Positions 17,726 to 27,249 of a stretch of 37,500 bases of DNA are shown here, one piece after another. How positions within the stretch are numbered: the stretch's first letter is position 1; each line of letters opens with the position of its first letter. The notes under the pieces are model-generated. The model did not search any database and was not told the origin of the DNA. It saw only the letters and a list, made by a program, of their open reading frames with translations. The position numbers were made by a program, and so were the translations under genes. The stretch is taken from contig CAUYUJ010016895.1 in assembly GCA_963575745.1 (NCBI GenBank), positions 190,482 to 227,981 on the forward strand, in the 5' to 3' direction. Source of the DNA: Prorocentrum cordatum (lineage: Eukaryota; Sar; Dinophyceae; Prorocentrales; Prorocentraceae).

Positions 17726-18351
17726 ATGGCTGTCCCCGACAGCAAATTGATACCGCTGATCTGCTGCAGTGACAAGGCTGTTCAGCCCGACCGTCCTTGT
17801 CAGTACGTCGCGGGCATCCTGGCTCCCCCCCGCTTGCGACACGTGCCTGTGGAGGCCGCACATGCCACGGCGGCGAAGCGCAAGGACAAAGTTGATGATG
17901 GCGCTTAGTCTCCTCATAATGCCCCTCGTGGTGGTGTCCTGGTCGGTCTGCCAGTCGTGGTGCTGCTGCAGCCGAATAATATGGCACCCTCATTGACATT
18001 GATGACGCAGGCGAAATTTGCAGATATTGGCACAGTCGTAACGCTGTTAGATGATGCGCATGGGCAACTTCAAGTCTGCCAGCCAGGAGCTGGAAGCAGC
18101 CATGGCTAAAGCCGCTGGTGAGCTGGTCAAGAGGGCAATCGGCCCTGTTCAACCAGCTATGGCAGCTCTACATATCGTACCAGATGGCGCTCTCAAGGCA
18201 GCCTCATCTGCAGGACAAGCGGCGCTGCGCAGTGACTTGGGCTCCCTGGACAAGCGTCTGCCGAAACATATTGACGTAGCGGACGTACGCATCAAAGAGC
18301 ACGATCAACTACTTGGCCGACAAGAGCAAACTTGCAGCGACATGCAGCAGT

Positions 18352-18384
<33 letters not shown>

Positions 18385-18868
18385 TGGAGGTGCTCCGCAA
18401 AGAGCTTGCGCTGGATAAGCAGGTTCCAGTCCCCCCAGAGTATTGCCAGTTCGTTCAAGAGGGAGATCGGCGCTTCCATTCTTCGTGTGTCGGGGGTTCC
18501 GCTGGTCAAGAAAGCTTGTGTTCGTGACTTACTTGTTCAGTGGTTTCGACATGTTGGTTTCAAGGCAGGCGGGAGTTGCAAGGCGAACTTCAAGGATTCG
18601 TTGTTTTATTCAAGGGCCCTTGTTTGAATTGCGCCCCGCGGAGTACAACAGACATTCGGAGCACTCAAGGGCCCAAACGGATGGATGCATTTCCATTTTC
18701 TGGCTGCTGTTGAAGGTCACGCGCAGGTTCCATCTAGGTCCGTCCAGATAAGAAAGCGCACCAGGTCCGCGCTGCAATACAAAGCGAGAAGGCGGTGGGA
18801 GCGCTCAAGGAAGCCTCCGCGGACAAGAAACTCTTCCTGGACTGGTCAAACGGGCGGGCGTCCGAGGA
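17726..18868 (+). pseudogene. mRNA-derived, frame-broken coiled-coil/polyQ protein (retroelement ORF1-like?)
   Basis: Coding-like pieces follow the spliced-leader relic: 17726-17905 (MAVPDSKLIPLICC..., then TAG at 17906-17908, frame open again to 18109); another frame 18051-18350 (MGNFKSASQELEAAMAKAAG..., Ala/Glu/Lys-rich, helical); TAG at 18351-18353 inside a CAG run, continuing MEVLRKELALDKQVPVPPEY to TGA at 18525; a third frame 18454-18624 (REIGASILRVSGVPLVKKA...); and 18738-18868 (RPDKKAHQVRAAIQ..., ADKKLFLDW). The order (coiled coil, then a short alpha/beta domain, then PDK...QI) resembles, from memory, proteins of dinoflagellate LINE-like elements. At least two frameshifts and two stops make it a pseudogene. 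Confidence 0.5.
18345..18383 (+). repeat. CAG repeat (polyglutamine) interrupted by one TAG
   Basis: Two CAG, one TAG, ten CAG, in the reading frame of the surrounding coiled-coil segment. A single C to T change turns CAG into TAG. Confidence 0.9.
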
Positions 18869-18869
18869 G

Positions 18870-20900
18870 CGAGCTCGTTTCCCGAATTCGATCGTCGACA
18901 GCCAGAGCGACAGCCGACGCTGGTGGTCTGGGCAGATATTGCGTCCCATAAAAAAGCATGGTCCAGGCAGCAGTTCAAAAGCATCAGTCAGGATACTGTG
19001 GCACCGGGCGCGGCTCGTGGTCCCTTGTGACGCGTTCTCTTGTCTTGTTGCGAAAGGTCTGCCTGGCGCGCTCTCTACTCCGACAGCGTCTATCTCTTCC
19101 AGGCCGTGGAGCGCCATGGCTCTCTTGATGTGGTGGGGTTACAAATATTTGGAGAAGCAAGGCTACGTCAGTCTGTGGAATAAAATACGTGGCCAGTCAG
19201 GTTACCGCCCTGGCGACCGCAGAAGTGCATCAACCACGTGGACCACTCAAACGGATCATACTCAAGGCCGCCCTTGTCTCGGTCGCGCGGTGCTCGCCCT
19301 GTCATTGCAGCGCGTAGCGGGACACAGGCGGCGTTGCTATCATGATTGTCCCTCGTGGATATGCAGTTGCTGCCGCATCTCGCGCGTTGGCCGCTGGGGG
19401 GGAGGGGGGGCGATTCGCGCCGCAGTCGTTAATGCGGGGGTTGGACATTTTAACGCACGCAGCCGCGAGCTCTCATTTCGTCCAGTCCAATCTGCGACTG
19501 CAGCGGTCGAGGCTGGCATCTTGCGGGCCCGAGGTCACCCGCGCCGCCGCGAAGCTGTCGTGGCCGAAGGTTTCAGCATCGCTGTCGGCGCCGCGACGAA
19601 GCCCCCCCCCCCTGCAGCCGAGGTCTCGGCGGCCACTGCCTCCGCCAATCGAGGCCGAGCGCGCCGCCGCAAGCGGGGGGCGGCATTGCCAGACGCGATT
19701 GACGCGGCACGCGGGCGGCGGCGCGCGCGCGCGGGGGGGGGGGGGGGGGGGGGGGCGCGCGCGTTCGCGAGAGGGCGGCCGAGTCGCATCTGATCTCTGC
19801 CCCGTCGCGGTCCTCGCCACGTTGCACGGTTTGCAGCGCCGCCCCTTCACCCGGGGCGCGTGCTGGCGCGGGCATCTCTGGTCGCGCTGGCGCGCGCGCG
19901 GTTTTGAAGTCGAGATCACGAACGTGGACCGGGGTGTTTCCTACGTCGCGAGATGTGTTCGGACGAGTGGAGTTCGCCCCTGGGACAGATGCGCCTTCTC
20001 TCCGGTCGCCGAGACTCGAGAGGCTGATCCGCGAAGCGGCTGGGGCCGCGCCCCAGGCGATGTCGGCGAACGACCCCAGATCCATTGGCGCCAGCTCACT
20101 GTCGCCGGGCAGGCAGCCAGCGCGTTCCTGCGACGAACAAAATCAATTCGAACGAAACGCTGAAGACGCGCTTGGGCGTCGATCTGGGCGATCGGAAGCC
20201 CCCCCCCCCGCCGCCTCTGGACGGAGAGAGCCAATTGCGCGGCTGCGGCCCAGGAGATTGGATGGATGCAAAAGATGAAGTCAAGGAAACCAGAAGGAAT
20301 ATAATCCGAGGCCAGATGTCCGCCTCTGAGAGACGAGCCCACATCTGGACCCCCCCTCCCCTTGAGCCCGCTGACTTCATAGCGCGTCGAGCTGGGGGCG
20401 AGCATGGCGAGGCCAATGCGCCGAAGCAGAATTGGGCCCCAGTTTCGTCGGACGCGCCTATCAAAGCAGACTTGTCCAGCCTGTGCCTGGGCAACTTCAT
20501 CACCCCGTGCAGTTGGGCCATGTCTGCCAATCCGACTATGGAGATGTCGGGCAAGGCAGCGCGCGGGATTGCCTTCCCAAGCCCGCCGCGAGGGGTTTGC
20601 GCGCCGGGCTCGGGTCGCAAAAGCGCGCGTTTGCGACGCGCCCTGGGCCGCGCGCGCGGGCGATGTCGGGGCGGCACCTTATTTGCCGAGCTGGGGGCGC
20701 ACGTCGAGCGTTTCCGCCCATCGGTGTTCGCGCGGGCGACACCGAGCGCAATGGCGTCGTGCGCAGTGCTGGCGAGACCCGAAATTGGGTTCATGGAGCT
20801 CTGTCATCTCGCGCTCGAGGCTCGCCGAGAACACCCTTGAGCTGGACGCGGGGGCGCGTCGGGCTGGCCCCCAGAGCGATCGCAGCGCCTGCGCCCATGT
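18870..20900. other. GC-rich stretch without an assignable gene
   Basis: Many short and medium open frames on both strands (for example - 20096-20794, 232 codons; + 19342-20163, 273 codons), none with a recognised domain or clear advantage in composition. A run of 23 G lies at 19733-19755 between alternating CG runs, and short C runs occur at 19603 and 20201. Confidence 0.4.
19733..19755 (+). repeat. G23 homopolymer inside CG dinucleotide runs
   Basis: GCGCGCGCGC precedes and GCGCGCGCG follows an uninterrupted run of 23 G. Confidence 0.85.
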
Positions 20901-20902
20901 GC

Positions 20903-21373
20903 TTATCGGTCTTGACTTATGTCTAGCAATTCGTTCGCTTGGCAAACAGCGGGCGGCGATGGTCTGACGAGTTCAACGCCCCTGGTGTTTCCCAATGTGG
21001 TGATGGTACCGTGACATTTTGCCACGGCAGTCGCGAGTGTCCACCGAGGCGTTATTCCGCCGTTCCACATCCGTGTCATTTCCAAGTCTGCGGGTCAAGT
21101 GCTTCGCTCTTCGCGCCGGTTTCGGCCCCCGTCGCGCATCAGCTGCATGGCGCGTTCGACAGCCCTGGTGGCGGATGCTTTCGTACCTTTGCTGATGGCA
21201 TCGGTGGCGCGCTCCTCGATGGACGACGTCTTTGCCGGCTCCACTTGGCCATGGCGGGGGCGAAGTTTCACGCTGCGCTCCATCTCGGGCCGGCAATCTG
21301 TCGCCTTGTCCTCGTCTTCGCAAAATTCGCTGGGGATGCGAACGCGGGCGCGACGGCTTTCTTCGTGGACGTT
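20903..21373 (-). pseudogene. Decayed minus-strand coding piece, unknown protein
   Basis: Reading on the - strand from 21373 the frame has GC-rich third positions and a helical, charged composition (EERATDAISKGTKASATRAV, MQLMRDGGRNRREERST) to a TGA at 21097-21095. It then continues in the same frame with plausible protein (PADLEMTRMWNGGITPRW...) to a stop at 20903. One in-frame TGA therefore separates about 92 and 63 codons. Possibly part of the same broken gene as 21736-23125. No family recognised. Confidence 0.35.
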
Positions 21374-21735
21374 CTACTCGGCGGAGGGGTCTCTCGCGCG
21401 TCTGACGCGCTTCTCTCTCTCGGTCGTTGGATCCCCCCTGGGGCGACGCGTCGCGGGCGGGGGGTCCGTGTCGCGAGCGCTATGGCAGGGCCATGTCGCA
21501 CGCGAGTGCGTTTGCTTCGAGGCACGCCAACGCCCATCTCTACAATGCGAGGGTCGCCGTCTCCACGTTGTCCAATGGGGGGTAGTTCAATGCTTCTCCG
21601 CGAGCGACGCTGACATGTTCCGCGAGTTAGCCGAGATCGATCGTTTTGTTGGGGGCGCAGTCTGGCGCGCCGACTCCGCGCGCCTCGGGGACAGGGGCGG
21701 CCCCGAGCTGTGGCCCCCCCGCGAGGTTCCTCGAG

Positions 21736-22143
21736 CTACTTTGTTCCTCGCTGGGCGCGCGAGCTTGCTTTCGCGCGATGCTGGCGCGTCTTCGCGAAAC
21801 GGCTGCGGAGTGCCTTGGCGAGAGGCATTTTGGCGAGTTCGGTGGCGCAGTCCTCTCCGTCGTCTGGGGAAACCGAAGCACTTGTGGAAACGCCGGATGT
21901 TGTGGCCTGAGGGCGCGGCCCCCATGAGTTTCCGAACGCAGCGCGGTTGGCGCCGATGCGGCCCGCACTGTCATGGAGACTCACGTCGGGAAGTGCCCCC
22001 CCCAGACAGCTGCTCATCGCGCGATCCTCGACGCCGCGCGCTCGGCTCTTGTGGATGGGGCGGGTGTCTCGCAACCTCCTGTCTCCTTGATTGTCGGTGC
22101 GTGGATTGAGAGACGGTCTTAGCGGCGCCCGCAGCGAGCGCAT
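21736..22143 (-). pseudogene. Decayed minus-strand coding piece, unknown protein
   Basis: 135-codon - strand frame with about 70% G/C in third positions. Internal ATG followed by SSCLGGALPDVSLHDS; the C-terminal part is basic and helical (ELAKMPLAKALRSRFAKTR). The + strand alternative (21099-22109, 336 codons) is Arg/Ser/Cys-rich and looks like a shadow. Different frame from its two neighbours, so exons or frameshifts separate them. Confidence 0.35.
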
Positions 22144-22435
22144 GAATTGCGCGCGGCACCTTGGCGGGCATTTCCGAGGATGGTGAAAAGGAGGTCACGC
22201 GTCGTGGGCGCAAGCGCGCGTCGGAGCGCTATCTGAGTCTTGAATGACCTCACGGTGCATTCCGCATCATGGCGGCCCGAGAGCCTGCATTTTCAGCGAC
22301 GCCGAACGCAAAGACGACCAGCGCACATTAGTTTCAGTGTCGTGCGCTCGTGTATGGGGTCTTTCCATGTGGGTCCCTGGTGGGAGGATTTGGATGCCCG
22401 AATGCGCCCTCCCCCGCTGGCCTACTTGGGCTGCG

Positions 22436-22740
22436 TCAGGGGACTCGCTCAATTTCATGACCCTGTCCAGCATCATATGTGGCGAAGCTGGGCACGAGCA
22501 GCACGTAGCTCTTCGGCGCCTGCTTGAAGTGGCTCGCGGTGCCGTCCGTCTCAATGCATCGGCTGTCTCATCCAGATCCTCGCGCGCTCGCCTCTTCTGC
22601 CTTGATCGCTGCAAGTGCTTGGCGGTGGGCTCCAGTCAGACTGGTAGCATCCATTGGTGGCCCTGAAGTGCGTGCGACGCCTGCATGAGCACATCGAAGA
22701 CAGGGGGCGGGTTGCGCATCTCAATCGCCATCGGCAAGGA
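22436..22740 (-). pseudogene. Decayed minus-strand coding piece with stops and frameshifts
   Basis: Coherent peptides appear in alternating frames: MAIEMRNPPPVFDVLMQA (from about 22732), MDATSLTGAHRQALAAIKAE (from 22654), DLDETADALRRTAP, and DGTASHFKQAPKSYVLLVPS to a stop at 22436. The frame from 22654 carries one in-frame TGA at 22570-22568. GC-rich third positions support former coding sequence; the interruptions indicate decay. Function unknown. Confidence 0.35.
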
Positions 22741-22804
22741 ATTCGTCGGCCATCGTTGGGAGAGTCCAGTTCCCCGGGTAAGTCTATATCGTCGATTTGA
22801 GTAC

Positions 22805-23125
22805 CTAGCCCCCCTTGGCGTCCTCAGCGTTGCGGGCGGCCCACCCTGCTTGTCCTGGGCTTACGGGGCCCTGCAGGATGGGTCGGATAAGCTTTTCGCC
22901 TCGAGTGGCGAAAGTGCTTGCGAACGGGGTGCGATTTCCCGCAATGGCTTGGCTGCGATGGTAGGACTTGGGCGCGTCGGTCGCCCTGGTGGCCTCGTCG
23001 CGGCACGCGGCGCCCTTCGCGCAGCTGGGCCCAGGCGGCTTGACGGCGAGGCTGCGACGAAGTAAGGGGGGGGGGGTCAAGGACAGCCGCGTCGCGAGCA
23101 GGGAATTGGTTAACCCCATGCCCAC
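22805..23125 (-). CDS. Minus-strand candidate exon, unknown protein
   Basis: 106-codon frame; codons between about 23045 and 22850 have roughly three quarters G/C in the third position and read as ordinary protein (PSCAKGAACRDEATRATDAP, FATRGEKLIRPILQGPV). A run of C (23065-23073 on this strand) precedes the best part, so the true start may be later than the ATG at 23125. Same frame as 22654-22436 and 21373-20903, suggesting one former gene on this strand. Confidence 0.35.
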   Translation of the reverse strand: MGMGLTNSLLATRLSLTPPPLLRRSLAVKPPGPSCAKGAACRDEATRATDAPKSYHRSQAIAGNRTPFASTFATRGEKLIRPILQGPVSPGQAGWAARNAEDAKGG

Positions 23126-23149
23126 GATAATAATGCACCCCCCTTAAGT

Positions 23150-24192
23150 CGTTAGAGTTTTTTTATCGTCGACCAATAAGAGTTTGGTCGGGGGCGCGGG
23201 GGCGCGGAGGCCGAACTTCATTATCACGGGGAAAGTTCGCCATCGAGGTTACTTCCTCCTTATGTTGAGATAACAACATCAATGTAACATCAAGCGAAGC
23301 GGACGCGTTGTTTCAGGATGTCTCAAGCGAAACCTATGTCCTTCTGTCTCATTGTAATTATTTATGTCTATCTTTCTTAATTTCTCTGTCTCTCTCCGTC
23401 TCTCTATCTCTTTCTCCCCCCCTCCCTCTGGCGCCCTGAAATTGTTTATCGCTGGGGTTGATTATCCTGGGAAAACGAGGCACGTGAGCGACCCTACACG
23501 AGCAGATGAAAATTTATAATTTTCATCAAGCGCTTACAAATTAAATCTAATAAGTTTTAACCTTTGGATGTTTGTTATATCCTTCTTCTCTCCTCCTCTT
23601 GCTCTTTCCCCTCTCCCCCCTCGAGGATGTCTCAAGCGAAACCGATGTCCTTCTGTCTCATTGTAGTTATTTATGTCTCTCTTTCTTTATTTCTCTGTCT
23701 CTCTGTCTCTCTATCTATTTCTCCTCCTTCCCCCCCTGGCGCCCTGAACTTGTTTATCGCTGGTGTTGATGATCCTGGGAAAACGAGGCACGTGAGCTAC
23801 CCTACGCGAGCAGATGAAAATTTTTAACTTTCATCAAGCGCTTACAAATTAAATCTAGTAAGTTTTTAACTTTGGATTTTTGCTATCTCCTTCTCCTCTC
23901 CTCCTCTCGCTCTTTCTCCTCCTCCTCCTCTATCAAGGATGTCTCAAGCGAAATCAGCAATAAGTTGAAGATGTCTCAAGCGAAGCAGACAAACATTTCC
24001 AGGATGTCTCAAGCGAAACAAGCAATTCGTTGAGGATGTCTCAACCGAGACAATCCTCAAGATATCTTTGGGTTTTTCCTCTTGATATTTCTTTATGCTG
24101 GCTCTGGCGGGCAACTTTTATTATCTCCCCGAAAACCCCGAACTTTACTATCCCTGGGGGGTTATTCTCCGAGGTTTAGGGTTGCCCATGAT
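23150..24192 (+). repeat. Composite dispersed repeat, copy Y, with internal duplications
   Basis: Left end (23158-23290) and right end (24098-24192) resemble those of 9413-9895. The middle holds two ~310-bp tandem units (23316-23624 and 23625-23936, about 90% alike, each with a TCTCTGTCTC run and the GATGAAAATT...TTTCATC hairpin) and four ~32-bp units (23937-24065). All are headed by GGATGTCTCAAGCGAA. AT-richer than the flanks. No reading frame of note. Confidence 0.75.
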
Positions 24193-25432
24193 CTACGCGT
24201 GCAGAGTTGGCAGAGACAGCCATCGCCACTGGACGTGAGGGTGCTCGTCGCGGACTTCCTTCGGCATGGGTGTTTTGCGACGTTGTTTCTCTCGCCCCCA
24301 GCCGCTGGGTTCAAGGGGCAGAAGCCGGCCGCAAAGGTCCGTCACGCAGCTCGGCGCGCCCCTGAGGGTGACTGGGAAAGGCTGCGCAGACATTCCACAT
24401 TTGTCCAGGCGCAGATCGGCCTCCAGAGGATGCGCGCCACTTGGATCATGAGGATATCCGAAGAACCGCGCAGGTCGATGCGATCGGAGGTTCGCCCTGA
24501 TCGTGACAAGTGGAATCTGGAGATGCACCCTGACATGCGCAACCTGGTTCTGGGGGCTGAAGGCAAGCAGGGAGCTGGAGGAGACCGGCGCGGGCGCGAT
24601 GATGAGTGGAGCGCCGTCGGGCACCCGCGCGGCGCTCTCGCCGTCGGAAGCGGACAGCAAGCGATGGAGGAAGCGATCTTTGCGGCGACCATCCCTGGAC
24701 GAGAAATTAAGAGGGATAATGAAATACCCGCAATGGAAAAGTGCTAGATGGACCGCGCCGGGCACCTGGGGCTGCACGGTGTCTCCTAGGATTTTCTCGC
24801 TCGCCCGCTCCCTAACCCATTTGTTGGCGCCGATGGGCAGGATGTTTGTGAAGACGAGGAAGAGTTCGCAGTGTGCTTGGAGACCGTCCGGGCGATGGAC
24901 AGCTTTCATAAGGGCTGCGATGCCCCTCCTGCCTCGAGAGGCGAAGTGGTATCTCGTGAAAGAGGCAGCGGTGACATGTCAATTGTTGCGCATGGCTTTT
25001 CTCTTGTACGCCTCGGGGGTGATCCCGAGACAGGAGGCGCGATTGTTTGCGACAGCGGCCGCGAGGAAGGGCCATTGGAGTCAGATGGCACCAATGGCGC
25101 GAGGTCGACAGACCAGCCTCCGCTCGCCGATGGCGAAGATACTCCGCTGGGCAAGCTTGGTCCAGGACGTGAAAGTCACGCCGGTGATGAGCACGGTGGG
25201 AATGGATTTTCGCTCATGGGAGGCAATGCTGGTGAGAGTATTCAATGTGAGGGTGCACCCTGGCCTGCATGACCTTTTCGAGGACCCATTGGAGTTAGTC
25301 AACGACGACGTGGCTCTGATGTGCGATGAATTCGACGCTGCTGCGACGGTGGACATCAATTTAGATGGCTGGCAGCCCGCCCGCTTGGCATGGCGACGCG
25401 ACGGCTCCGCCGAATGTTCCCGCATCGGGTGA
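24193..25432. other. Ambiguous coding block, three overlapping open frames
   Basis: Three frames have plausible composition: + 24503-25432 (309 codons; contains SEADSKRWRKRSLRRPSLDE), + 24871-25272 (133 codons; acidic, Gly/Asp-rich, GFSLVRLGGDPETGGAIVCD) and - 24193-24909 (238 codons; PIGANKWVRERASEKILGDT). None contains a motif I recognise. At most one can be right over any given base. I could not choose between them; a broken retroelement or exons of an unknown gene are both possible. Confidence 0.3.
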
Positions 25433-25784
25433 GCCTGGATCTCCGACGGTCGTGGTGACTGGCAGTTGCGGCGCGTGTGCGCCCGTCGGTGGCCCTTCAT
25501 CTGGCGGCGCTTGCAGCGTCGACGCGCCTCGGTCAATCGACGCCATGCGTGCTTTCCAAGCTAAGCAAGTCCTTCGACGGCGCGCGAGCGGATGGGCGCG
25601 AGGATGGTTCCCCACGGTTTTCTTCTCCAGCCACCCTGGCCTGGGTTTCTTGGACTGGAGGGAATGGTGTACTCAGCGCTTGAAAGATGTGCTTCGATGT
25701 GAGCTATTCGAAGGGGCGGTCAGCGCCGATCCGAACCGGCGCGATCTGCCTAGAGAAAAGCTTGCGGCGCGGCCTGCGCGGTGA
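25365..25784 (+). CDS. Hypothetical reading frame with disordered N-terminus
   Basis: 139-codon + frame starting ATG at 25365. Residues 1-60 are Pro/Gly/Ser/Ala-rich and probably disordered; residues about 65-110 are ordinary (DAMRAFQAKQVLRRRASGWA, then aromatic-rich GLGFLDWREW). It overlaps the end of the frame 24503-25432. No homologue recognised. Confidence 0.25.
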   Translation: MAGSPPAWHGDATAPPNVPASGEPGSPTVVVTGSCGACAPVGGPSSGGACSVDAPRSIDAMRAFQAKQVLRRRASGWARGWFPTVFFSSHPGLGFLDWREWCTQRLKDVLRCELFEGAVSADPNRRDLPREKLAARPAR

Positions 25785-25905
25785 AGTTTGCCATCTTTCT
25801 GCAGAAGAGCGCGAGCGCCCACAGCGACAGCTAACGCGAGCTTGGTCCGGAAAAAAGGTGAGAGACGGCAGATTGCAATCTCGGTCGTTCGCGAGAGCCC
25901 GTGGG

Positions 25906-26517
25906 TCAGGCGCCGGCAAGCCGACCCTGATCGGATGGCGCCTGCGACGCGGCGGAGATCCCTGATTGTCTGCGCCCCCCCCGCCCGCGCGGCCCTCCTG
26001 CGCCGGGCGCCCAGTTGGCGCGGCAGCAACATGTAACATGATGACCTCTCCCCTCTTGATGGAGACGGTGATGGGGGCTCTGGGGCGTCTGGTCATGATG
26101 TACGCAGGCCTGCTGACCGCGGAGGACTCTTCCCTTCGCCCACCGCGGTGCATGTCGATGGCTTGGGCGATGGAGCTTATCCCTTTGCGTCTGGCGCGTC
26201 GTTTTTGTCAATGTTCTGCGACGCATCCGCTCCTCGGTGCCGTCCGCCGTCACGGATGGGAAGACGAGCTCGAGCGCGGCGACCTCGCCGAGTTTGCCGG
26301 CGGGAACGTGACTGCGGATTTGTTGCAGAGGGCTCTTCATGGTGATGGGGCTTTTGATCGCGCAGATTTGCGGCCTGTCGGCGGCAAGTCCGCCGATGGC
26401 GATGGCGGAGACGAGCCGACTGGTTAAGTCAACGGTCGTTGCCCCGCGGTCGAGGCGACGGTTGGTGCCAGCTTGATGCAGCGCGCGCTTCCAGATGCGC
26501 TCGCACGCGAGCATCAT
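25906..26517 (-). pseudogene. Decayed minus-strand coding piece, unknown protein
   Basis: On the - strand the frame from ATG 26517 uses mostly C or G in third positions through about 26190 and reads as ordinary protein (MMLACERIWKRALHQ, LVSAIAIGGLAADRPQICAI, ALELVFPSVTADGTEERMRR). After about 26170 a different - frame (from 26153, with PRAPITVSIKRGEVIMLH) looks better, implying a frameshift or intron near 26160. The + frame opposite has a less GC-biased third position. No family recognised. Confidence 0.35.
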
Positions 26518-27249
26518 GACAGCGCTGAGCCTTGCTGCTGTGCAGCAGCGGCGCGCCTAAGAGGATTATGGGCAAACCGCCGCCAATAGGGGCTCGTGCC
26601 CCGGTCGGTGACGAGGCAGAGCGAGTTCTCAATCATCTCAGAAGGCATGCAGAGCAATGGTTCCGCATTGCAGATACTGAGGTGTTGTGGAGCTTCGATG
26701 GTAGGATCTATTGGCGTGGTCTTCGCATGGTTACATAGCCCATGATGAGGTGGCGTTGGGAAACTTGATACGAAGATCTGTCGGTGGCCTCTCACTCCAA
26801 TGGGGGTGGCGGGGGATTCAGACTCTGCGCCTCCCGCCCCCGCGCCCTGCATTGCATCGGGCTCCACTGCCTGGCGTCTTTCCAGATTCGCACGTTCCCA
26901 GCGCCCCCAAACCGGCTACTCCTTCGACTCGCTCGGCGCGCCCCTAAGCCATCAATGACATCGGCATCGGCAGCGACCTTCTCGCCGTCTCCTTCGGCGA
27001 GTCCGTCGTCGCGCCTGCCGCGGCGCTGAGTGTCCAGCCCCCAGCGCGCCGCCTCCGCGGCCCCGCGCGCCCGCGCCGCTTAGGCGCTCTGCGAGGGGAA
27101 CTAGTTCCCCCAGTGCGCGGAGTCCTCTTGTTCCCAACCCTCCTTGGTTGGGTATTCTTTTTGAATAGAGCACTGTGATCGCGCCCCTCTCCTTCTTCTC
27201 CCGCCTCCCGTCTCCCGCTTCCGCGTTGTCTCCTCTTGCCCTGCGCGAA
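26518..27249. other. Spacer with weak open frames only
   Basis: Overlapping frames (- 26514-26867, 117 codons; + 26532-26738, 68 codons) without a recognised domain; then mixed GC-rich sequence to the tandem array. No gene claimed. Confidence 0.35.

Noticed and set aside
23937-24065. CRISPR-like spacing of a 16-bp word with ~16-bp spacers
   Set aside because: Only four short-period units, spacers partly alike, no cas genes, and a eukaryotic context; the same word also heads 310-bp units.
24193-24909. Reverse transcriptase on the minus strand of 24-26 kb
   Set aside because: Looked for YADD/FADD, palm and thumb motifs in all frames and found none; only general protein-like composition.
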